In this document: in pieces, positions 36,969 to 45,704 of the stretch | How positions within the stretch are numbered: the stretch's first letter is position 1 | Layout: each line of letters opens with the position of its first letter | Assembly (NCBI RefSeq): GCF_003987215.1 | Contig: NZ_PIPW01000001.1 | Span: 124,001-188,000, forward strand | Origin: Pseudidiomarina halophila | GTDB lineage: Bacteria; Pseudomonadota; Gammaproteobacteria; Enterobacterales; Alteromonadaceae | Direction of reading: 5' to 3' | DNA: 64,000 nt | Program-made: the position numbers and the translations under genes | The notes under the pieces: model-generated | Told to the model about the DNA's origin: nothing | Seen by the model: the letters and a program-made list of their open reading frames with translations, nothing else | Database searches by the model: none

Positions 36969-37706
36969 TCATTTCACAGCGAGTATGGCGGCGAAGTTGT
37001 AACACTGAAACCATACCTGCACCGCCGCGAATCCGACATCATGCAACCGCTGCTGATGCGTTGCCAGTGAATCCACGCGCATCACATTTTCGATAGCAGC
37101 GCGCTTTTGGCTGATTTCCAGCTCACTGTAGCCGTTTGCGCGTTTAAATTCATGGTGTAAATCCACCAGCACCTGATTCATTTCAGTGCTTTCACTTTTA
37201 AATTTTTCCGAGAGTAGCAGTACACCACCAGGTTTTAATCCTGCATAGATACGTTGCAACAGATTCTGACGCTCGTCCTGCGGGATAAATTGCATGGTGA
37301 AGTTCATGGTCACCACTGAAGCATTAGCGATCGGCAACTCGCGGATGTCGACACAGATGACTTCGGCGGGGATGTCACTGCGATAACCTTCCAGATGCAT
37401 ACGGCAACGTTCTACCATCGCTGTGGAGTTATCGGCAGCGATGATCTGCACATCCGGCACCTGGGTAAGATTCTGGCGCATTGCTAGTGTTGCAGCGCCA
37501 AGCGAGCATCCAAGGTCGTACACCTTGCTATTGGGCTGCGCGAAACGCCGGGTGAGCTGGCCAATGCCATGCAAGATACTCTGGTAACCGGGCACCGAGC
37601 GATTGATCATGTCGGGGAAAACTTCGACCACCTTCTGGTCAAAAACAAAATCACTCACCTGGGTAAGTGGTTCGGCAAAAATTGCATCTTTTTTGCTGTC
37701 GTGCAC
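36969..37706 (-). CDS. cmoA: Carboxy-S-adenosyl-L-methionine synthase CmoA (245 aa)
   Basis: Makes carboxy-SAM from SAM and prephenate for CmoB. FDQKVVEVFPDMINRSVPGY and VYDLGCSLGAATLAMRQNL are diagnostic. The start is GTG at 37706, preceded by AAGGA with a 7-nt spacer. Length is normal. It is upstream of cmoB on the same strand, with a 112-bp gap that holds the family A repeat. Confidence 0.96.
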   Translation of the reverse strand: MHDSKKDAIFAEPLTQVSDFVFDQKVVEVFPDMINRSVPGYQSILHGIGQLTRRFAQPNSKVYDLGCSLGAATLAMRQNLTQVPDVQIIAADNSTAMVERCRMHLEGYRSDIPAEVICVDIRELPIANASVVTMNFTMQFIPQDERQNLLQRIYAGLKPGGVLLLSEKFKSESTEMNQVLVDLHHEFKRANGYSELEISQKRAAIENVMRVDSLATHQQRLHDVGFAAVQVWFQCYNFAAILAVK

Positions 37707-37808
37707 GGCCAGTCCTTAGTTAAACCATAACTCAATCTCGTGTGCACAGTTTAGCGCAAGGTGCAGCAAAACTTCATTTTTTCTTTGCCCGATTTTCCCT
37801 CTGCGCTA

Positions 37809-37836
37809 CTGACAATCGCTGCCAGTCCGTTATAAT
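37809..37836 (+). promoter_or_regulatory. Probable sigma70 promoter of aspS-yebC-ruvCA
   Basis: CTGACA (37809-37814), 16-bp spacer, TATAAT (37831-37836), about 35 bp before the start of translation. Five of six -35 bases and a perfect -10 match consensus. Confidence 0.65.
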
Positions 37837-37877
37837 GTCACGCTTTGTAAATTTTAATTTGTGGTAGGGACAAACCC

Positions 37878-39650
37878 ATGCGTAGCCATTATTGTGGACA
37901 GCTTGAAAAAAGTTTGGTCGATCAACAGGTAACTCTGTGTGGTTGGGTCAATAAACGTCGCGATCTCGGCGGTCTGATTTTTATCGATATGCGAGACCGC
38001 AGTGGTTTGGTGCAAGTGGTTTTCGATCCCGATCATGCTGCCTTGTTTGAAACTGCGAATAAGCTGCGGCAGGAATTCTGCATTCGGCTGACAGGTAAAG
38101 TCCGTGCACGGCCAGACAGCCAGGTGAATGCCACTATGGCGACCGGCGCGGTGGAAGTGATGGCCAGCGACCTGGAGATTCTAAGTCGGTCTGAGCCACT
38201 ACCGATCGACTTCAATCAGCATGTGAGTGAAGAAGCGCGCCTGCGTTTTCGCTACCTCGACTTACGTCGTCCGAACATGAACCACAACCTGCAGTTTCGC
38301 GCCCGTGTGACCAGTGCCGTGCGCCGTTTTATGGACGCTGCCGGGTTCCTCGATATCGAAACCCCGATGCTGACCCGTGCCACCCCTGAAGGTGCGCGTG
38401 ATTACCTGGTGCCAAGTCGCACCCACAAGGGCAAGTTTTTTGCCCTGCCACAGTCGCCGCAATTGTTTAAACAGTTGCTGATGATGTCGGGCTTTGATCG
38501 TTACTACCAAATTGTGAAGTGCTTCCGCGATGAAGACTTACGCGCCGATCGCCAGCCGGAATTTACCCAAATCGATATCGAAACCTCGTTCATGACTGCT
38601 GAGCAGGTGATGGACGTCACTGAGCAAATGGTGCGTAAGCTGTTTAGCGAACTACTTGAAATCGAGCTTGGGAAGTTCCCACAAATGAGTTGGCACGAGG
38701 CTATGCAACGCTTTGGCAGCGATAAACCGGACTTGCGTAACCCACTGGAGCTGGTGGATGTCGCCGACTTACTGAAAGACGTTGAGTTTAAAGTTTTCTC
38801 TGGTCCGGCAAATGATCCTAAGGGTCGTGTGGCTGCGCTAAAAGTTCCAGGCAAAGCGGCGGATATATCGCGTAAAAACATTGACGAATACACCAATTTC
38901 GTCGGCATTTATGGTGCTAAAGGCCTGGCCTGGATGAAGGTCAATGACCTTAGCGCCGGCCGTGATGGCGTACAGTCGCCGGTACTGAAGTTTATTCCTG
39001 ATGATGCCCTGCAAGGTATTCTCGAGCGTACCGCTGCGGCTGATGGCGATATTATTTTCTTTGGTGCGGATAACGCGACTGTTGTCGCCGAAGCTATCGG
39101 CGCGCTGCGTTTGAAAGTGGGTGAAGACCACGGCTTTGTCAGCGATGAATGGTGCCCATTGTGGGTTGTCGATTTTCCTATGTTCGAAGAGCATAACGGC
39201 GAATTGCATGCCATTCATCACCCGTTTACTGCGCCGGTTGGCGTAACTCCTGAAGAGCTAAAAGCGAATCCTGCCACTACGTTGTCGAATGCGTACGATA
39301 TGGTTCTCAATGGCGTCGAAGTTGGCGGTGGTTCGGTACGTATCCATGATAATGCGATGCAGCAAGCGGTATTCGAAATTCTGGGTATCGGGAAAGAAGA
39401 AGCGCAAGAGAAGTTCGGCTTCCTGCTCGAGGCATTGAAATACGGTACCCCGCCTCACGCAGGCCTGGCCTTTGGCCTGGATCGGCTGGTGATGTTGATG
39501 GTGGGCGCAAGTTCAATTCGTGAAGTCATTGCTTTCCCGAAAACCACGACTGCAGCTTGTGTACTTACTGACGCGCCAGGATTGGCCAACCCCGGCGCCT
39601 TGCAGGAGCTCGGTGTAGCCGTTAGGGTAACAGAGGAAACCAACGACTAG
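37878..39650 (+). CDS. aspS: Aspartyl-tRNA synthetase (590 aa)
   Basis: Class II synthetase of the bacterial type. An N-terminal OB anticodon-binding domain ([20 protein letters not shown] near residue 22) is followed by the catalytic core with motif 2 [18 protein letters not shown] near 215. The inserted GAD domain and motif 3 ([12 protein letters not shown] near 530) are present. Length is normal. Starts a plus-strand operon aspS-yebC-ruvC-ruvA (-ruvB). Confidence 0.98.
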   Translation: MRSHYCGQLEKSLVDQQVTLCGWVNKRRDLGGLIFIDMRDRSGLVQVVFDPDHAALFETANKLRQEFCIRLTGKVRARPDSQVNATMATGAVEVMASDLEILSRSEPLPIDFNQHVSEEARLRFRYLDLRRPNMNHNLQFRARVTSAVRRFMDAAGFLDIETPMLTRATPEGARDYLVPSRTHKGKFFALPQSPQLFKQLLMMSGFDRYYQIVKCFRDEDLRADRQPEFTQIDIETSFMTAEQVMDVTEQMVRKLFSELLEIELGKFPQMSWHEAMQRFGSDKPDLRNPLELVDVADLLKDVEFKVFSGPANDPKGRVAALKVPGKAADISRKNIDEYTNFVGIYGAKGLAWMKVNDLSAGRDGVQSPVLKFIPDDALQGILERTAAADGDIIFFGADNATVVAEAIGALRLKVGEDHGFVSDEWCPLWVVDFPMFEEHNGELHAIHHPFTAPVGVTPEELKANPATTLSNAYDMVLNGVEVGGGSVRIHDNAMQQAVFEILGIGKEEAQEKFGFLLEALKYGTPPHAGLAFGLDRLVMLMVGASSIREVIAFPKTTTAACVLTDAPGLANPGALQELGVAVRVTEETND

Positions 39651-39661
39651 AGGGATGCACG

Positions 39662-40411
39662 ATGGCAGGTCATTCGAAATGGGCCAACATTAAACATCGC
39701 AAAGCCGCGCAAGATGCTAAGCGCGGCAAAATTTTTACCCGTCTTATTCGTGAAATTGTGGTCGCCGCCCGGGAAGGTGGGGGCGACCCTGATACCAACC
39801 CACGCTTACGTGCAGCGATTGATAAAGCACTCGCCAATAACATGAAGAAAGACACCGTCGATACTGCGATCAAGCGGGGCAGCGGCGATCTTGAAGGTGA
39901 TAACCTCGACGAACTTACCTATGAAGGCTATGGTCCGGGGGGCGTCGCCATCCTGCTGGAAACTATGACCGATAATCGTAACCGCACGGTGTCAGAAGTG
40001 CGTTATGCGTTTAGCAAACATGGTGGTAATTTAGGTACCGATGGGTCGGTCGCTTATCTGTTTAATAAACGTGGTGTGCTAAGCTTCCCGGCGGAAACCG
40101 ATGAAGATGAATTAATGGCGGCCGCGCTTGAGGCGGGTGCCGAAGATTTTGTCACCAACGACGATGGTAGCTTTGACGTGTTTACCACCCCGGAAACCTT
40201 TGGTGCAGTAAAAGATGGCTTAGCTGCGCGAGGATTTGAAGCTGTGCACGCTGAGGTTGGCTTAATGCCAGAAACACGGTCGCTACTAGCAGAAGAAGCG
40301 GACGCCGAAAAGTTTCTGAAACTTATCGACGCACTTGAGGAGCTGGATGACGTGCAAGAGGTCTACCATAACGCCGATATCGCCGATGATATTTTGGAGC
40401 GCATCAGTTAA
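39662..40411 (+). CDS. yebC: YebC/PmpR-family protein (249 aa)
   Basis: [20 protein letters not shown] is the universal YebC N-terminus; [20 protein letters not shown] and a normal length confirm it. Members bind DNA as regulators or ribosomes to relieve stalling on polyproline; which applies here is not known. It overlaps the ruvC start by one base, as in many gammaproteobacteria. Confidence 0.97.
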   Translation: MAGHSKWANIKHRKAAQDAKRGKIFTRLIREIVVAAREGGGDPDTNPRLRAAIDKALANNMKKDTVDTAIKRGSGDLEGDNLDELTYEGYGPGGVAILLETMTDNRNRTVSEVRYAFSKHGGNLGTDGSVAYLFNKRGVLSFPAETDEDELMAAALEAGAEDFVTNDDGSFDVFTTPETFGAVKDGLAARGFEAVHAEVGLMPETRSLLAEEADAEKFLKLIDALEELDDVQEVYHNADIADDILERIS

Positions 40412-40950
40412 TGGCCATTATTCTGGGTATTGACCCAGGTTCACGGTTAACCGGATATGGCATTATTCGCCAACAAGGCAACCAATTAACCTATGTCGCC
40501 AGTGGCTGTATTAACGCCACGGGCACTGCGCGCAATCCTTATACTCTTGCCGAGAAGCTCAAGGTCATTCATGATGGTGTGAGTGAGCTTATTGCCCAGT
40601 TTCAGCCAGATGAGTTTGCCATCGAACAGGTGTTTATGGCGCGTAATCCTGATTCAGCACTGAAGCTGGGGCAGGCACGCGGTGCCGCAATCGTAGCGGC
40701 AGCACAGGCGCAGCTTCCGGTGGCAGAATATGCGGCGCGATTAATTAAACAAGCTGTGGTCGGCACCGGAGCTGCAGATAAAGCTCAGGTGCAGCACATG
40801 GTGATAGCGATGCTAAAACTTAGTCACCGTCCGCAGGCAGATGCTGCCGACGCATTAGCAGTCGCCTTATGTCATGCTCACAGCCGCAATTATGCGGCGA
40901 GTCTGGCAAGCAGCAAGGGCACCAACAAAACAACAAGGAGAGGGCGTTGA
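40411..40950 (+). CDS. ruvC: Holliday junction resolvase RuvC (179 aa)
   Basis: Endonuclease that cuts Holliday junctions with Ruv[16 protein letters not shown] gives catalytic Asp8; [13 protein letters not shown] gives a catalytic Glu; the C-terminal Asp cluster is [18 protein letters not shown]. Length is normal. The ruvA start lies inside its last codons. Confidence 0.97.
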   Translation: MAIILGIDPGSRLTGYGIIRQQGNQLTYVASGCINATGTARNPYTLAEKLKVIHDGVSELIAQFQPDEFAIEQVFMARNPDSALKLGQARGAAIVAAAQAQLPVAEYAARLIKQAVVGTGAADKAQVQHMVIAMLKLSHRPQADAADALAVALCHAHSRNYAASLASSKGTNKTTRRGR

Positions 40951-41567
40951 TCGGACGACTCACAGGCCTGCTGATTAGCAAACAGCCGCCGGAAATTCTA
41001 ATTGATGTGCAAGGTGTCGGCTACGAAGTTCAGATGCCCATGACCTGCCTGTATGAGTTACCAGACATCGGTGAGCCGGTGACGGTGATCACGCATTTTG
41101 TGGTACGTGAAGACGCACAATTGCTGTATGGTTTTAATACCTTTGCCGAGCGTGGACTTTTTCGCCAGCTCATTAAAGCACAAGGTGTGGGGCCGAAGTT
41201 GGCACTCACCATAATGTCGGGGATGACCGCTCAACAGTTTGTGAATGCGGTGAGTCACGATGATGTGTCGAGCCTGATTAAATTACCGGGGGTGGGGCGT
41301 AAAACCGCTGAACGTCTGGTGGTGGAGATGCGTGACCGCTTGCAGAACTGGACCAGTGCGACGCCCGCGACGGATGCAGCACCTGTTGATTTCGGTGATT
41401 TGCAGCCGACAGTGGTGGCCAGTTCGCCGCGTGATGATGCCACTGGCGCATTAATGGCGTTGGGCTATAAACCGGCACAAGCGGAGAAAGCCGTTGCGAC
41501 GGCAATGAAGGCCAACAGCGACGCCTCGAGTGAAGAGCTCATCCGCGCCGCATTAAAGACTATGTAA
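40947..41567 (+). CDS. ruvA: Holliday junction branch migration subunit RuvA (206 aa)
   Basis: DNA-binding tetramer that targets RuvB to junctions. [19 protein letters not shown] is the normal N-terminus, followed by the OB domain, helix-hairpin-helix pairs ([32 protein letters not shown]) and the RuvB-binding C-terminal domain. An open frame starts earlier (40869), but TTG at 40947 is the start because AAGGAG is 6 nt upstream and the protein then begins as in all RuvA. Coupled to ruvC by a 4-base overlap. Confidence 0.97.
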   Translation: MIGRLTGLLISKQPPEILIDVQGVGYEVQMPMTCLYELPDIGEPVTVITHFVVREDAQLLYGFNTFAERGLFRQLIKAQGVGPKLALTIMSGMTAQQFVNAVSHDDVSSLIKLPGVGRKTAERLVVEMRDRLQNWTSATPATDAAPVDFGDLQPTVVASSPRDDATGALMALGYKPAQAEKAVATAMKANSDASSEELIRAALKTM

Positions 41568-41573
41568 ACCCAA

Positions 41574-41664
41574 GAGCGTTATTGGTTATTAGATAGTAGT
41601 TAGTGGTTTACCTACTAGCAGTGAATAACCAATACCAATAACCAATATCTGATAGCTAATAGCG
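41574..41664. repeat. Family B intergenic dyad, copy 3
   Basis: Fills nearly all of the ruvA-ruvB gap. It begins AGCGTTATTGGTTATT (41575-41590), which differs at one base from the left end of the S23 cassette (11726-11741). The right half carries ACCAATATCTGATAGCTAATAGC. It leaves only 14 bp before the ruvB ATG, and no clear Shine-Dalgarno is seen there. Confidence 0.75.
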
Positions 41665-41678
41665 AAGTTGCTCTTAAA

Positions 41679-42686
41679 ATGATTGAACCGGACCGTATTA
41701 ACCAACCGCAGCCACAAGCCGATGACGAAGTTATCGACCGTGCTATCCGGCCGAAGAAACTCGCCGACTATACCGGGCAAAAGCATGTGGTCGAGCAGAT
41801 GGAGATTTTTATTCAGGCCGCGCGCCAGCGGGAAGAGGCGCTCGATCATTTATTAATTTTCGGTCCGCCGGGACTTGGTAAAACTACTTTAGCCAATATT
41901 GTTGCCAACGAACTTAACGTCAATATTCGGCAAACCTCGGGGCCAGTGCTGGAGAAAGCTGGTGATCTGGCCGCGTTGTTAACCAATCTCGAAGCTCACG
42001 ACGTACTTTTTATTGATGAGATTCACCGTTTAAGCCCGGTCGTCGAGGAGATCCTTTATCCGGCGATGGAGGATTATCAACTGGATATCATGATCGGCGA
42101 GGGGCCAGCAGCACGCTCAATTAAGTTGGACTTACCACCGTTCACCTTGATCGGCGCCACTACTCGTGCCGGCGCTCTGACGTCGCCGTTGCGCGATCGT
42201 TTTGGCATCGTACAGCGGCTTGAGTTTTATGATGTAAATGAGCTCACCATCATCATCCGGCGCTCGGCAAATTATTTAAACCTTGACCTGGACGATGCTG
42301 GAGCGCGCGAAATTGCGCGACGTTCCCGCGGTACGCCGCGGATTGCGAATCGTCTGTTGCGGCGCGTGCGCGACTTTGCAGAAGTACGGAACGACGGTAA
42401 AATCGACCTGCCGATCGCGTCTGCTGCGTTAAAGATGGTGGACGTTGACGAAGCCGGATTTGATTACATGGATCGTAAGTTACTGTTGGCGATTATTGAA
42501 AAATTCCTGGGTGGTCCCGTTGGGCTGGATAATCTGGCGGCGGCAATCGGCGAAGAGAAAGATACCATTGAGGATGTATTGGAGCCTTATCTGATTCAGC
42601 AAGGCTTTTTGCAGCGCACACCACGTGGCCGTATCGCAACGCCACACGCCTACGCCCACTTCGGTCTGGCAAAAGACAGTACCTGA
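41679..42686 (+). CDS. ruvB: Holliday junction ATPase RuvB (335 aa)
   Basis: AAA+ motor for branch migration. Walker A is [15 protein letters not shown] near residue 62, Walker B is [11 protein letters not shown] near 110, sensor 1 is LIGATTRAG near 154, and the arginine finger region is SPLRDRFGI. The C-terminal winged helix is present and the length is normal. Both flanks are family B repeats. Confidence 0.98.
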   Translation: MIEPDRINQPQPQADDEVIDRAIRPKKLADYTGQKHVVEQMEIFIQAARQREEALDHLLIFGPPGLGKTTLANIVANELNVNIRQTSGPVLEKAGDLAALLTNLEAHDVLFIDEIHRLSPVVEEILYPAMEDYQLDIMIGEGPAARSIKLDLPPFTLIGATTRAGALTSPLRDRFGIVQRLEFYDVNELTIIIRRSANYLNLDLDDAGAREIARRSRGTPRIANRLLRRVRDFAEVRNDGKIDLPIASAALKMVDVDEAGFDYMDRKLLLAIIEKFLGGPVGLDNLAAAIGEEKDTIEDVLEPYLIQQGFLQRTPRGRIATPHAYAHFGLAKDST

Positions 42687-42693
42687 AACGCAA

Positions 42694-42787
42694 AAGCGTT
42701 GTAGGCTATCAGATAATAGTTATCGGAGAAAAACAGAACCAATAACCAATAACCAATAACGGTTTCGTTTTTTATAGCCAATAACGA
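42694..42787. repeat. Family B intergenic dyad, copy 4
   Basis: Directly after ruvB. Left half AAAAGCGTTG, GGCTATCAGATAATAGTTATCGG; right half AACCAATAACCAATAACCAA and, after a T-rich stretch, TTTATAGCCAATAACGATTTT. More degenerate than the others. Confidence 0.6.
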
Positions 42788-42801
42788 TTTTGTAGTCAGG
42801 C

Positions 42802-42829
42802 AAAAAAAAAGCCCGCGGGGAAGCGGGCT
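42802..42829 (-). terminator. Strong minus-strand Rho-independent terminator of the candidate sRNA
   Basis: AGCCCGC at 42810-42816 pairs with GCGGGCT at 42823-42829 with a 6-nt loop; on the minus strand it is followed by a run of eight or more T. The plus strand shows no T run, so it does not serve ruvB. Confidence 0.85.
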
Positions 42830-42912
42830 AAAAACTACAGAACAACAAGGAAGTTAAATCCAGGGAACACTAACAGGAACAAGTGACAACCGGTCTCTTG
42901 GTTACTGATATG
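42805..42912 (-). ncRNA. Candidate trans-acting small RNA (about 108 nt), not recognised as a known family
   Basis: A near-consensus sigma70 promoter (TTGAAC, 16 bp, TATAAT on the minus strand at 42946-42919) is followed about 110 nt later by a strong intrinsic terminator, with no ORF between. The predicted RNA has a single-stranded pyrimidine-rich stretch, AACTTCCTTGTTGTTC (about 42839-42855), which is complementary to Shine-Dalgarno-like sequence (AAGGAAG) and could be a seed for blocking translation. It does not match any sRNA I can recall (Spot 42, RyhB, FnrS, GcvB, Qrr). The transcript start is estimated from the -10. Confidence 0.65.
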
Positions 42913-42918
42913 CTGCGT

Positions 42919-42946
42919 ATTATACGGGGGGCGAACCTCCGTTCAA
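42919..42946 (-). promoter_or_regulatory. Strong sigma70 promoter driving the candidate sRNA
   Basis: Minus strand: -35 TTGAAC at 42946-42941, 16-bp spacer, perfect -10 TATAAT at 42924-42919. It is one of the best promoter matches in the window and points away from the tol-pal operon. Confidence 0.75.
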
Positions 42947-43188
42947 CCGAGAAAAATTGTTCTTCGCATTAGTAAAACTAATATCGATGTGTAACCAGTG
43001 AATAAAAAATAATCGCATAAAAATTGGTAAGACCAAAAATATCTATATATAACAACAGCTAGTCTAATATTGGTCAAATTCTTAGTATAAAAAAAAGTCT
43101 GGCTAGTTTTTATTCATGCAAATTATTTACATAAATTTTTAGTGCCCTGATATTGCATGAGGGCCAGAAACGCGAAAAAGTAGGGTTA
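42947..43188. other. AT-rich leader region upstream of ybgC-tol
   Basis: From about 42950 to 43140 the sequence is markedly AT-rich compared with its neighbours, with long A and T runs (for example eight A at 43089-43096). It contains a FadR/PdhR-type operator and a candidate promoter but no ORF. It probably carries the control region of the tol-pal operon; intrinsic curvature is possible. Confidence 0.5.
43022..43052 (+). promoter_or_regulatory. PdhR/FadR-type operator overlapping a candidate ybgC-tolQ promoter
   Basis: AATTGGTAAGACCAAAA at 43022-43038 fits the known PdhR operator pattern (TTGGT-N3-ACCAA, core 43024-43036) of the GntR/FadR subfamily. TTGGTA (43024-43029) can serve as -35 with TATATA (43046-43051) 16 bp downstream, so a bound repressor would cover the promoter. 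Identity of the regulator is inference. Confidence 0.5.
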
Positions 43189-43614
43189 ATGAACAAGATG
43201 ACTGAATTTTCCTGGCCCATCCGCGTCTATTATGAAGACACAGATGCAGGCGGTATCGTATATTATGCGAATTATCTCAAATTCCTTGAGCGAGCCCGTA
43301 CAGAATGGTTACGCTCTCTCGGGATTGAGCAAAATGTTTGGCTCGAACATCGTATTGGCTTTGTTGTCCGGCAGGTACAAATGGATATGTTACGTCCGGC
43401 AAAATTTAATGATGAACTGCGCGTAACAGTTGTGGTCGAACGTTTGCGACGCGCATCAGTAGAATTTTCACAGCAAGTGCTGGATCAGAACGGCACAATT
43501 TTATGTCAAGCCCAGATACGAGCGGCTTGTGTTCACTTAGGGGAAGAGGGCAGTGCGGTTCGTGCAGTGCCCATGCCAACAGAAATTATAGAGGTACTAA
43601 AGCGTGCAAGCTGA
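43189..43614 (+). CDS. ybgC: Tol-Pal-associated acyl-CoA thioesterase YbgC (141 aa)
   Basis: Hotdog-fold thioesterase, first gene of the tol-pal operon. WPIRVYYEDTDAGGIVYYAN holds the catalytic Asp of the 4HBT family. A TTG at 43153 is open upstream, but ATG at 43189 is chosen because MN-x-WP(I/V)RVYYEDTDAGG is the usual N-terminus; AGGG lies just 3 nt upstream, which is short, and ATG at 43198 is an alternative. Overlaps tolQ by 11 bases. Confidence 0.93.
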   Translation: MNKMTEFSWPIRVYYEDTDAGGIVYYANYLKFLERARTEWLRSLGIEQNVWLEHRIGFVVRQVQMDMLRPAKFNDELRVTVVVERLRRASVEFSQQVLDQNGTILCQAQIRAACVHLGEEGSAVRAVPMPTEIIEVLKRAS

Positions 43615-44305
43615 TATGTCAATTACTGCGTTAATTCTGGAAGCTAGTTTTGTTGTGCAGTTGGTGATGTTATTGCTGCTTGCGTTTTCAGTCGCTGGCT
43701 GGATGATGATTTTTCAGCGTCGCAAAATTATTCAGGATGCAAATCAGCAGGCAACAGCGTTTGAAGACCGCTTCTGGTCCGGTGTTGATCTTGCCCGCTT
43801 GTATCAGGAAATTGGCACCCGCGCGCAAAACGCCAATGGCATGGAAAAGCTTTTCTATGCTGGCTTCAAAGAATTCGCCAGGCTTCGCAGTAATACTGCG
43901 TTAAGTCAGCAGCAGGTACTGGAAGCTTCATATCGTGCGATGCGGGTGGTCCATTCGCGGGAAGTAGATCGATTGGAAAGTAATTTAAGCCTGCTTGCTA
44001 CTATTGGCTCAATTAGTCCCTATATCGGTTTGTTTGGTACCGTGTGGGGCATCATGAATGCCTTTATCGGCCTGGGCTCGGTGCAACAAGCAACGCTGGC
44101 GATGGTTGCTCCGGGGATTGCGGAAGCCTTGATTGCGACGGCAATGGGCCTGTTTGCCGCGATTCCTGCAGTTATAGCCTACAACCGTTTTGCTCACCGC
44201 GTGGAAAAGGTCGACAACCAGTACCTGAACTTTATGGATGAGTTATTAGCTATTTTGCAACGTCAGGGTAGTGCAGCACCCAAAGCGGCAGGTAACGCGT
44301 CATGA
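43604..44305 (+). CDS. tolQ: Tol-Pal system inner-membrane motor protein TolQ (233 aa)
   Basis: MotA/ExbB-family proton-channel protein. Three membrane segments (LILEASFVVQLVMLLLLAFS; LSLLATIGSISPYIGLFGTV; GIAEALIATAMGLFAAIPAV). The start is GTG at 43604, 9 nt after GAGG; an in-frame ATG at 43616 would lose MQAD. Works with TolR and TolA to energise outer-membrane constriction at division. Confidence 0.97.
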   Translation: MQADMSITALILEASFVVQLVMLLLLAFSVAGWMMIFQRRKIIQDANQQATAFEDRFWSGVDLARLYQEIGTRAQNANGMEKLFYAGFKEFARLRSNTALSQQQVLEASYRAMRVVHSREVDRLESNLSLLATIGSISPYIGLFGTVWGIMNAFIGLGSVQQATLAMVAPGIAEALIATAMGLFAAIPAVIAYNRFAHRVEKVDNQYLNFMDELLAILQRQGSAAPKAAGNAS

Positions 44306-44745
44306 TGATGATGACGGCGAATCGCAAACGGCGTAAACCCGTTTCCGAAATCAACGTGGTGCCCTATATTGATGTCATGTTGGTATTGCTGATCATCTTC
44401 ATGGTGACCGCACCCTTGATCACGCAAGGGGTCAAGGTTGATTTGCCAAACGCCAATGCCGAGCCGTTGGCTGCAGACAGTAAGCCGCCAATTATTGTCT
44501 CGGTGGATCGTGACGGTCAGTACTATGTCAGTTCACTCGCTGATTACAACGATCCGAACGACCCGTTAGATATAGAAACTTTAGCCGCGCGGGTGCAGGC
44601 ACAACTGCAGCTTGATCCTGAAACCCGGATCATGGTGAATGGTGATGGCGGCGTTTCTTATAACCAAGTGGTGCGACTCATGGTACTGTTGCAGCAACTG
44701 GGTGTCGATTCGGTCGGCTTGATGACCGAAGATACGGATAATTAG
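44302..44745 (+). CDS. tolR: Tol-Pal system protein TolR (147 aa)
   Basis: ExbD-family partner of TolQ. A single N-terminal membrane helix with the proton-carrying Asp (about residue 24) in VVPYIDVMLVLLIIFMVTAP, then a periplasmic domain. Four consecutive ATG codons make the exact start uncertain by up to three residues. Overlaps tolQ by 4 bases. Confidence 0.96.
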   Translation: MMMMTANRKRRKPVSEINVVPYIDVMLVLLIIFMVTAPLITQGVKVDLPNANAEPLAADSKPPIIVSVDRDGQYYVSSLADYNDPNDPLDIETLAARVQAQLQLDPETRIMVNGDGGVSYNQVVRLMVLLQQLGVDSVGLMTEDTDN

Positions 44746-44755
44746 AGAGGCACAT

Positions 44756-45679
44756 GTGAAGATTGGTAAGTTTACATGGCCAAGTGAATTAACAATACCG
44801 CTGCTGCTTTCGGTAGCCTTGCACTTAGGTATTGTTATTGTGCTGTTTGCCGGCTTTAAGTGGTCGCCAAGCATTCCGGAGTCCATGAACGTGCAGCTTA
44901 ACGCGCCATTGCAGGATGAAGCTGTACCGGAAGAGGAAATTGTCAACGCAGCGACGGTTGACGAAGCCAAAGTGCAGGAACAAATTGAAGCGATTCAGGC
45001 GCAAGAGCGGGCCCGACAAGAAGAAATTGCCGAGCTCGAGCGTCGTGCGCAAGCTGCCAAAAAGCAGCGTGAAGCGGAACAACAACGCCAGCGTGAACTC
45101 GAAGCACAGCAACGTGCTGAGCGGGAACGCTTAGCACGGGAACAGCAGGAAGCTGAGAAGAAACGGCAAGAAGCGGAAAAAGCTGCGGAAGCTGCGGCGG
45201 AACGCCGCAAGCGCGAAGAGGAAGCGGCACGTAAAGCTGAAGCAGAACGGAAAAAACGCGAAGAAGAAGCGCGACGTTTAGAAGAAGAGCGTAAGCGCAA
45301 GGAAGAAGAGGCGCGCCAACGTGCTGAGCGCGAGCGACAATTGCAGGAGCAGCTGGCGGAAGAGCGCAAAGCCCGCGCTGCTGCAAGATCACGGCAAATT
45401 CAAAGTGAAGTCGGCAAATATACAGCGTTGATTAGAAGCACAATTCAGCGGAATCTGATCACTGACCCGTCGATGCGTGGTAAAGAGTGCAAAGTTCGTA
45501 TTCGCGTCGCTTCCAGCGGTTTTGTTATTTCCGTCAATACGATTAGTGGTGACACTGCTGTATGTCAGGCAACGCAGAATGCGGTATTTAAAGCAGGGAC
45601 ATTGCCGGTGTCGAGTGATCCGGAAATTTTCAAGGAAATGGAAACCATTGATTTAACCGTGCAACCAGAATTCAATTAA
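44756..45679 (+). CDS. tolA: Tol-Pal system protein TolA (307 aa)
   Basis: Membrane-anchored periplasmic bridge. N-terminal helix (about residues 10-35), a long charged coiled coil rich in Glu, Arg, Lys, Ala (about 65-215), then the globular TolA C-domain with paired cysteines (GKECKVRIRVASSG; SGDTAVCQATQNAV). The start is GTG, after AGAGAGG. Shorter than E. coli TolA because of the shorter helical region. Confidence 0.95.
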   Translation: MKIGKFTWPSELTIPLLLSVALHLGIVIVLFAGFKWSPSIPESMNVQLNAPLQDEAVPEEEIVNAATVDEAKVQEQIEAIQAQERARQEEIAELERRAQAAKKQREAEQQRQRELEAQQRAERERLAREQQEAEKKRQEAEKAAEAAAERRKREEEAARKAEAERKKREEEARRLEEERKRKEEEARQRAERERQLQEQLAEERKARAAARSRQIQSEVGKYTALIRSTIQRNLITDPSMRGKECKVRIRVASSGFVISVNTISGDTAVCQATQNAVFKAGTLPVSSDPEIFKEMETIDLTVQPEFN

Positions 45680-45704
45680 CCTATGAAGTAATTGTGATAA
45701 CACT

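Noticed and set aside
42810..42829. The AGCCCGC hairpin as the ruvB terminator
   Set aside because: The T run is on the minus strand only, so it fits the candidate sRNA rather than the plus-strand ruvB.
44943..45392. 149-aa minus-strand ORF opposite tolA
   Set aside because: It is the antisense shadow of the Glu/Arg/Ala-rich coiled coil of TolA; such repeats keep the other strand open.
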